From Neisseria lactamica NS19 (GTDB taxonomy: Bacteria; Pseudomonadota; Gammaproteobacteria; Burkholderiales; Neisseriaceae): 17,649 bases of DNA. Shown here piece by piece: positions 13,225-17,649 of the stretch. Under the pieces are notes generated by a model. The model ran no database searches, was not told the origin of the DNA, and saw nothing but the letters and a program-made list of their open reading frames with translations. Made by a program: the position numbers and the translations under genes. The stretch's first letter is position 1, and every line of letters starts with the position of its first letter. Where the stretch lies: the NCBI GenBank assembly GCA_000193795.2, contig AEPI01000020.1:1-17649 (forward strand). Direction: 5' to 3'.

Positions 13225-13256
13225 ATCCTGTTCCAACAAATGCGGCGAAAAGCGTT

Positions 13257-13262
13257 ATTATA
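13257..13262 (-). promoter_or_regulatory. -10 element of the metX promoter
   Basis: Perfect TATAAT on the minus strand, giving a leader of about 25 nt. The -35 region is weak (TCAAAA at 17 bp spacing). The short leader leaves no room for a SAM riboswitch. Confidence 0.45.
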
Positions 13263-13357
13263 TCGCAAACGGTATGACTTTTTGACACGGCCGGGCAGGC
13301 AGCCGGACGCGTCGAACCGCCAACCGCGCGCCCGAACCATACTTTTCGCTTCCCGAT

Positions 13358-13558
13358 ATGATAGGCAGACTTTTCCGTATTTTTTTCTTTTTCGCACTTG
13401 CCGCGCTGATTATCAACCGCCTCCTCAGCCGCAGGCAAAAGCGCGCCCTGCGCGATGTCGCCAAAATCAGCGCGTGGGTGCTGCTCGGAGCGGCTGCCGC
13501 GACGCTGTTTTGGTATCTGCTTATGCTGTATTTCAAACACATTCCGGATTCGTATTGA
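13358..13558 (+). CDS. Small membrane protein of unknown function
   Basis: A 66-residue product with two hydrophobic helices (about 5-22 and 38-59) joined by a strongly basic loop (NRLLSRRQKRALRDVAK), a clear inside-positive membrane topology. It is divergent from metX. No Shine-Dalgarno is evident, which lowers confidence, but the amphipathic organisation and the tight fit against the downstream terminator (stop 10 nt before the stem) suggest a real gene. No family is recognised. A perfect TTGACA lies upstream at 13282-13287, but no matching -10 is seen at normal spacing. Confidence 0.62.
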   Translation: MIGRLFRIFFFFALAALIINRLLSRRQKRALRDVAKISAWVLLGAAAATLFWYLLMLYFKHIPDSY

Positions 13559-13565
13559 CGGAAAA

Positions 13566-13603
13566 ATGCCGTCTGAAACGCATTTTTCTGTTTCAGACGG
13601 CAT
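13566..13603. terminator. Uptake-sequence terminator between the 66-residue ORF and the L31/L36 operon
   Basis: ATGCCGTCTGAA (13566-13577) and TTCAGACGGCAT (13592-13603) make a 12-13 bp stem with a loop of about 12-14 nt. The T-run TTTTTC follows on the minus strand, so it mainly terminates the ribosomal-protein operon; the plus side has only ATTTG. The 13604-13660 gap holds nothing I can identify. Confidence 0.8.
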
Positions 13604-13660
13604 ATTTGAAAAGGGCTTGCGGTAGGAGGGGCTTTACAACCGAAGCAGGAAGGGCAGGGT

Positions 13661-13786
13661 TCAGCGTTGGCGCGCTTTAAAACGCGGATTGCTTTTGCAG
13701 ATGACGTAAACTTTGCCCCTGCGCCTGACGATTTGGCAGTCGCGGTGGCGTTGTTTGGCGGTTTTGAGCGAAGACAGAACCTGCAT
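13661..13786 (-). CDS. ykgO: Type B (zinc-free) 50S ribosomal protein L36
   Basis: A 41-residue ribosomal protein beginning [18 protein letters not shown] and ending [10 protein letters not shown]. It is very close to E. coli YkgO and lacks the four-ligand zinc site of ordinary L36 (only Cys17 and Cys30 remain). Such C-minus forms replace the zinc form when zinc is scarce. The Shine-Dalgarno AAAGGA lies 6 nt upstream. Its ATG shares one base with the TAA of the L31 gene (TAATG), so the two are translationally coupled. Also called rpmJ2. Confidence 0.95.
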
Positions 13787-14061
13787 TATTTGTCCTTTCT
13801 AAACGATGACATTACGGATTGGAAACGTTGGTTGAATTTGCTGGCACGGCCTTCGGTATTGACGTTGCGCTGTTTGCCGGTATAGACGGGGTGTGAGGAA
13901 GAGGATGTATCTAAGGAAAAGAGCGGATATTCTTTGCCGTCTGTCCAAACCATCGTTTTTCCGTGTGTTTCGGCGCAAGAACGAATCAGCCAGCCTTCAT
14001 TGGCGCTGCTGTCGAAAAAAAGGACGGTTCGGTAATTGTCAGGATGAATATTCGGTTTCAT
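13786..14061 (-). CDS. rpmE2: Type B (zinc-free) 50S ribosomal protein L31
   Basis: 91-residue L31 opening [17 protein letters not shown], with [19 protein letters not shown] and a KFNQRF segment typical of type B L31 (YkgM). The CxxC zinc knuckle of type A L31 is missing; the only cysteine is Cys29. The Shine-Dalgarno AAGG lies 6 nt upstream of the ATG. It heads a two-gene operon with the zinc-free L36 and is preceded by a Zur-type operator, so expression under zinc shortage is expected. The zinc-bearing paralogues would be elsewhere in the genome. Confidence 0.96.
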
Positions 14062-14079
14062 ATATCGCCTTATTTGAAG

Positions 14080-14094
14080 TGTTATAACATAACA
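14080..14094. promoter_or_regulatory. Zur operator of the L31/L36 operon
   Basis: TGTTATAACATAACA is a perfect 6-3-6 palindrome. It matches the meningococcal Zur consensus as I recall it (TGTTATDNHATAACA). It lies just downstream of the -10 at 14101-14106 and covers the expected transcription start, where a bound repressor would block initiation. Confidence 0.88.
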
Positions 14095-14100
14095 AACTTT

Positions 14101-14106
14101 ATCATA
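14101..14106 (-). promoter_or_regulatory. -10 element of the L31/L36 promoter
   Basis: TATGAT on the minus strand (5/6). No strong -35 is visible at 17 bp. The perfect palindrome CTTGTACAAG (14117-14126) lies in the spacer region between the -10 and the expected -35. Confidence 0.45.
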
Positions 14107-14154
14107 GTTTAGAAGGCTTGTACAAGAAAAGCAGATTGTTTTTGCGAAATATTA

Positions 14155-14183
14155 AAAATTTTCATCATAAACCTGAAAATTTT
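14155..14183. repeat. AT-rich inverted repeat upstream of metF
   Basis: AAAATTTTCA (14155-14164) and TGAAAATTTT (14174-14183) are perfect 10-bp arms around a 9-nt loop, ending 4 bp before the metF -35. This could be an operator or a hairpin; it has no uptake-sequence relation. Confidence 0.8.
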
Positions 14184-14187
14184 GAAA

Positions 14188-14216
14188 TTGACTCATATTC
14201 GGTGCAACCTTATCAT
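14188..14216 (+). promoter_or_regulatory. Sigma-70 promoter of metF
   Basis: TTGACT (14188-14193, 5/6), a 17-bp spacer, TATCAT (14211-14216, 5/6): the best-formed promoter in the window. The predicted leader is about 37 nt. TGAA-N5-CTCA (14183-14195) overlaps the -35 and is one mismatch from the MetR site TGAA-N5-TTCA. Confidence 0.7.
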
Positions 14217-14259
14217 ACCGCCCGAAATATCGTATAAAAGATAATGAAGGTATGCAGAT

Positions 14260-15138
14260 ATGAGTTACGCAAAAGAAATCAATGCGTTAAACAACAGCCT
14301 TTCCGATTTGAAAGGCGACATCAACGTTTCGTTTGAATTTTTCCCACCGAAAAACGAGCAAATGGAAACGATGCTGTGGGATTCCATCCACCGTCTGCAA
14401 ACCCTGCATCCCAAGTTCGTATCCGTAACTTACGGTGCAAACTCCGGCGAACGCGACCGCACACACGGCATCGTTAAACGCATCAAACATGAAACCGGCT
14501 TGGAAGCCGCGCCGCACCTGACCGGTATCGACGCTTCCCCCGACGAATTGCGCCAAATCGCCAAAGACTATTGGGACAGCGGCATCCGCCGCATTGTCGC
14601 CCTGCGCGGAGACGAGCCTGCCGGTTATGAGAAAAAACCGTTTTACGCCGAAGACTTGGTTAAGCTATTACGCTCCGTCGCCGACTTCGACATCTCCGTA
14701 GCAGCATACCCCGAAGTACATCCCGAAGCGAAATCCGCACAAGCCGACCTGATTAATCTGAAACGCAAAATCGATGCGGGCGCGAACCACGTCATTACCC
14801 AATTCTTCTTCGATGTGGAACGCTACCTGCGCTTCCGCGACCGCTGCGTGATGCTGGGCATCGATGTGGAAATCGTTCCCGGCATCCTGCCCGTTACCAA
14901 TTTCAAGCAACTCGGCAAAATGGCGCAGGTTACCAATGTCAAAATCCCGAAATGGCTGTCGCAAATGTATGAAGGTTTGGACGATGACCAAGGTACGCGC
15001 AATCTGGTGGCGGCAAGTATCGCCATCGATATGGTCAAAGTCCTCTCCCGCGAAGGCGTGAAAGATTTCCATTTCTACACGCTCAACCGCAGCGAGCTGA
15101 CTTACGCCATCTGCCATATTTTAGGCGTGCGCCCTTAA
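14260..15138 (+). CDS. metF: Methylenetetrahydrofolate reductase (NADH)
   Basis: FAD-dependent TIM barrel that reduces 5,10-methylene-THF to 5-methyl-THF, the methyl donor used by MetE. The 292-residue protein has SFEFFPPK with the catalytic Glu26 (Glu28 in E. coli) and LRGDEP with Asp118 (Asp120 in E. coli). QFFFDVERYLRFRDRC and PGILPVTNFKQL also fit the family. The start at 14260 has GAAGG about 9 nt upstream; an overlapping ATG at 14252 is out of frame. metE follows on the same strand after 134 bp, so the pair supplies and uses the same methyl group, though a hairpin lies between them. Confidence 0.97.
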   Translation: MSYAKEINALNNSLSDLKGDINVSFEFFPPKNEQMETMLWDSIHRLQTLHPKFVSVTYGANSGERDRTHGIVKRIKHETGLEAAPHLTGIDASPDELRQIAKDYWDSGIRRIVALRGDEPAGYEKKPFYAEDLVKLLRSVADFDISVAAYPEVHPEAKSAQADLINLKRKIDAGANHVITQFFFDVERYLRFRDRCVMLGIDVEIVPGILPVTNFKQLGKMAQVTNVKIPKWLSQMYEGLDDDQGTRNLVAASIAIDMVKVLSREGVKDFHFYTLNRSELTYAICHILGVRP

Positions 15139-15151
15139 AGCCGAAAACGGC

Positions 15152-15178
15152 TTCAGACGGCATCCGAGGCCGTCTGAA
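15152..15178. terminator. Uptake-sequence hairpin between metF and metE (no T-run)
   Basis: TTCAGACGGC (15152-15161) and GCCGTCTGAA (15169-15178) pair in the reverse arm order from the other hairpins here, with a 7-nt loop. On plus it is followed by AAGCAAAACG, so it lacks the T-run of an intrinsic terminator and may allow read-through. A smaller hairpin GCCG-AAAA-CGGC (15140-15151) directly precedes it. Confidence 0.55.
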
Positions 15179-15213
15179 AAGCAAAACGCCGCCCCGGCCG
15201 AGCCATTCTGATT

Positions 15214-15244
15214 TACAATACCGGCCGATTCGGATCGAACCGGT
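15214..15244 (+). promoter_or_regulatory. Possible metE -10 and structured leader
   Basis: TACAAT (15214-15219, 5/6 of -10) without a recognisable -35. It is followed by ACCGG/CCGGT arms (15220-15224/15240-15244) enclosing CCG-ATT-CGG (15225-15233). If transcription starts near 15226 the full stem would not be in the RNA, so an operator role is as likely as an RNA one. Confidence 0.28.
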
Positions 15245-15272
15245 CCTTACAAAATCCAACTGGAGAGTTTAT

Positions 15273-17549
15273 ATGACAACATTACATTTTTCAGGCTTCC
15301 CGCGTGTCGGCGCCTTCCGTGAATTGAAATTCGCCCAAGAAAAATACTGGCGCAAAGAAATCAGCGAGCAAGAATTGCTGGCTGTTGCCAAAGACTTGCG
15401 CGAGAAAAACAGGAAACACCAAGCCGCTGCTAACGCCGATTTCGTTGCCGTAGGCGATTTCACCTTCTACGACCACATCCTCGACCTGCAAGTCGCTACC
15501 GGCGCGATTCCCGCCCGTTTCGGCTTCGACAGCCAAAACCTGTCTTTGGAACAATTCTTCCAACTGGCGCGCGGTAACAAAGACCAATTCGCTATCGAAA
15601 TGACCAAATGGTTCGACACCAACTATCACTACTTGGTGCCTGAATTCCACGCCGATACCGAATTCAAAGCCAACGCCAAACACTACGTCCAACAACTGCA
15701 AGAAGCCCAAGCTTTGGGCTTGAAAGCCAAACCGACCGTTGTTGGTCCGTTGACTTTCCTGTGGGTGGGTAAAGAAAAAGGTGCGGTTGAATTCGACCGT
15801 CTGAGCCTGTTGCCTAAACTGTTGCCTGTTTACGTTGAAATCCTGACTGCTTTGGTTGAAGCCGGTGCCGAGTGGATTCAAATCGACGAGCCTGCTTTGA
15901 CTGTCGATCTGCCTAAAGAATGGGTAGAAGCATACAAAGACGTTTACGCTACTTTGAGCAAAGTAAGCGCCAAAATCCTGTTGAGCACTTACTTCGGTTC
16001 TGTTGCCGAACACGCCGCATTGCTGAAATCCCTGCCTGTTGACGGCCTGCACATCGACTTGGTACGCGCTCCCGAGCAACTGGACGCATTTGCCGACTAC
16101 GATAAAGTCCTGTCTGCCGGCGTTATCGACGGCCGCAACATCTGGCGCGCCAACCTGAACAAAGTTTTGGAAACTGTTGAGCCTCTGCAAGCCAAACTGG
16201 GCGACCGTTTGTGGATCTCCAGCTCTTGCTCTCTGCTGCACACTCCATTTGACTTGTCAGTTGAAGAAAAACTGAAAGCCAACAAACCCGACCTGTACTC
16301 ATGGTTGGCATTCACCCTGCAAAAAACCCAAGAATTGCGCGTTCTGAAAGCTGCATTGAACGAAGGTCGCGATTCCGTTGCCGAAGAACTGGCCGCCAGC
16401 CAAGCCGCCGCCGATTCCCGTGCCAACAGCAGTGAAATCCACCGTGCAGACGTTGCCAAACGCCTGGCCGATTTGCCTGCCAACGCAGACCAACGCAAAT
16501 CACCGTTTGCCGACCGTATCAAAGCGCAACAAGCATGGTTGAACCTGCCCCTGCTGCCGACTACCAACATCGGTTCTTTCCCGCAAACTACCGAAATCCG
16601 CCAAGCACGCGCAGCCTTCAAAAAAGGCGAGCTGTCTGCCGCCGATTACGAAGCCGCGATGAAAAAAGAAATCGCCTTGGTGGTTGAAGAGCAAGAAAAA
16701 CTGGACTTGGACGTACTGGTACACGGCGAAGCCGAGCGTAACGACATGGTCGAATACTTCGGCGAACTGTTGAGCGGTTTTGCATTCACCCAATACGGTT
16801 GGGTACAAAGCTACGGCTCACGCTGCGTGAAACCACCTATCATCTTCGGCGACGTAAGCCGTCCTGAAGCCATGACTGTCGCTTGGTCTACTTACGCTCA
16901 AAGCCTGACCAAACGTCCGATGAAAGGTATGTTGACTGGCCCTGTAACCATTCTGCAATGGTCTTTCGTCCGCAACGATATTCCGCGTTCTACCGTGTGC
17001 AAACAAATCGCACTGGCCCTGAACGACGAAGTATTGGATTTGGAAAAAGCCGGCATCAAAGTCATCCAAATCGACGAACCTGCCATCCGTGAAGGTCTGC
17101 CTTTGAAACGTGCCGATTGGGATGCCTACCTGAACTGGGCGGGCGAATCTTTCCGCCTGTCCTCTGCCGGTTGCGAAGACAGCACCCAAATCCACACCCA
17201 TATGTGCTACTCCGAGTTCAACGACATCCTGCCTGCCATCGCCGCTATGGATGCCGACGTGATTACCATCGAAACTTCACGTTCCGATATGGAACTCTTG
17301 ACTGCGTTCGGTGAGTTCAAATACCCGAACGACATTGGTCCAGGTGTTTACGACATCCACAGCCCGCGCGTGCCGACTGAAGCCGAAGTGGAACACCTGT
17401 TGCGCAAAGCCATCGAGGTTGTACCGGTTGAACGCCTGTGGGTGAACCCGGATTGCGGCCTGAAAACACGCGGCTGGAAAGAAACTTTGGAACAACTCCA
17501 AGTGATGATGAACGTAACCCGCAAACTGCGTGCTGAATTGGCGAAATAA
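15273..17549 (+). CDS. metE: Cobalamin-independent methionine synthase
   Basis: Transfers the methyl group of 5-methyl-THF-polyglutamate to homocysteine, the last step of methionine synthesis, without B12. The 758-residue protein is full length (E. coli 753) with two barrels: the N-terminal barrel (about 1-390, opening with FPRVGAFRELKFAQEKYW) and the catalytic C-terminal barrel (about 425-758). The zinc ligands are His643 and Cys645 in IHTHMCYSEF, Glu667 in ITIETSR and Cys728 in NPDCGLKTR, each +2 from E. coli. The Shine-Dalgarno GGAG lies 7 nt before the ATG. Codon use is strongly biased toward a narrow set, like efp, consistent with high expression. It ends at an uptake-sequence terminator. 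Confidence 0.98.
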   Translation: MTTLHFSGFPRVGAFRELKFAQEKYWRKEISEQELLAVAKDLREKNRKHQAAANADFVAVGDFTFYDHILDLQVATGAIPARFGFDSQNLSLEQFFQLARGNKDQFAIEMTKWFDTNYHYLVPEFHADTEFKANAKHYVQQLQEAQALGLKAKPTVVGPLTFLWVGKEKGAVEFDRLSLLPKLLPVYVEILTALVEAGAEWIQIDEPALTVDLPKEWVEAYKDVYATLSKVSAKILLSTYFGSVAEHAALLKSLPVDGLHIDLVRAPEQLDAFADYDKVLSAGVIDGRNIWRANLNKVLETVEPLQAKLGDRLWISSSCSLLHTPFDLSVEEKLKANKPDLYSWLAFTLQKTQELRVLKAALNEGRDSVAEELAASQAAADSRANSSEIHRADVAKRLADLPANADQRKSPFADRIKAQQAWLNLPLLPTTNIGSFPQTTEIRQARAAFKKGELSAADYEAAMKKEIALVVEEQEKLDLDVLVHGEAERNDMVEYFGELLSGFAFTQYGWVQSYGSRCVKPPIIFGDVSRPEAMTVAWSTYAQSLTKRPMKGMLTGPVTILQWSFVRNDIPRSTVCKQIALALNDEVLDLEKAGIKVIQIDEPAIREGLPLKRADWDAYLNWAGESFRLSSAGCEDSTQIHTHMCYSEFNDILPAIAAMDADVITIETSRSDMELLTAFGEFKYPNDIGPGVYDIHSPRVPTEAEVEHLLRKAIEVVPVERLWVNPDCGLKTRGWKETLEQLQVMMNVTRKLRAELAK

Positions 17550-17568
17550 GCCGAGGCCGTATGAACAA

Positions 17569-17600
17569 ATGCCGTCTGAAAGCCCTTCAGACGGCATTTT
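17569..17600 (+). terminator. Uptake-sequence terminator after metE
   Basis: ATGCCGTCTGAA (17569-17580) and TTCAGACGGCAT (17586-17597) form a perfect 12-bp stem with a 5-nt loop and a short T-run (17597-17600). A decayed copy GCCGTATGAA (17556-17565, one mismatch) lies just before it. Nothing is recognised in the remaining 49 bases of the window. Confidence 0.87.
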
Positions 17601-17649
17601 GTCCTGAGTTGCGGCGCAAGGGTGCAGTTGCCGGGAAATATTTTCATTG

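Noticed and set aside
13225..13256. SAM riboswitch upstream of metX
   Set aside because: The leader from the -10 at 13257-13262 is only about 25 nt, far too short for any SAM riboswitch class.
13282..13287. Perfect TTGACA on the plus strand considered as a promoter for the 66-codon ORF
   Set aside because: The sequence 16-18 bp downstream is GC-rich with no -10 resemblance, so it was not called.
1..17649. Prophage, toxin-antitoxin, CRISPR, restriction-modification or other defence system
   Set aside because: Every sizeable gene is a recognisable core-genome function or a small membrane protein or lipoprotein; no nuclease, transposase, methyltransferase-specificity or repeat-spacer pattern was seen.

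Overview
The window is chromosomal DNA from a pathogenic-type Neisseria (N. meningitidis, N. gonorrhoeae or a close commensal such as N. lactamica). The grounds are about twenty copies of the neisserial DNA uptake sequence (GCCGTCTGAA, usually as ATGCCGTCTGAA), a Correia repeat enclosed element at the left edge, and protein sequences and gene order (dapA-bamC, earP-efp, metX-metW, L31/L36, metF, metE) that I recognise from meningococcal genomes. The sequence alone does not let me separate the species. The content is ordinary core genome: no prophage, IS transposase, CRISPR array, tRNA or rRNA is visible.

Left part (1-5110). A Correia element (1-147, missing its first few bases) lies upstream of pip (prolyl iminopeptidase, +). 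pip converges on a minus-strand pair, dapA then bamC (lysine biosynthesis and a lipoprotein of the outer-membrane assembly machine), with a shared bidirectional terminator. A divergent intergenic region of about 300 bp carries promoters for dapA (-) and for a xanthine permease of the NCS2 family (+).

Middle part (5111-11451). A minus-strand run reads miaA, tadA, DUF456 membrane protein, rlmB. Three of these products modify tRNA or rRNA, and TadA carries an N-terminal TfoX/Sxy C-terminal-type domain. About 360 bp of mostly non-coding DNA follows. Then come, on the plus strand, a small membrane protein, earP and efp. EarP rhamnosylates Arg32 of EF-P, and that arginine is present, so modifier and substrate are adjacent. 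efp converges on a gene for a Neisseria-type lipoprotein (-).

Right part (11452-17649). This is a methionine-biosynthesis region: metX-metW (-, ATGA overlap), metF (+) and metE (+, zinc enzyme). Between metX and metF lie a small divergent membrane ORF (+) and a two-gene minus-strand operon for the zinc-free type B ribosomal proteins L31 and L36. A perfect TGTTAT-N3-ATAACA palindrome just downstream of that operon's -10 is a Zur operator by sequence.

Uptake sequences occur mostly as inverted pairs between genes, where several with T-runs look like transcription terminators, and as single copies inside pip, tadA, miaA and earP. I found no plainly undescribed system. The points most worth a second look are the TfoX_C-TadA fusion, the Zur operator with the coupled L31/L36 operon, the long AT-rich inverted repeat at the metF promoter, and the small uncharacterised membrane proteins and lipoprotein.
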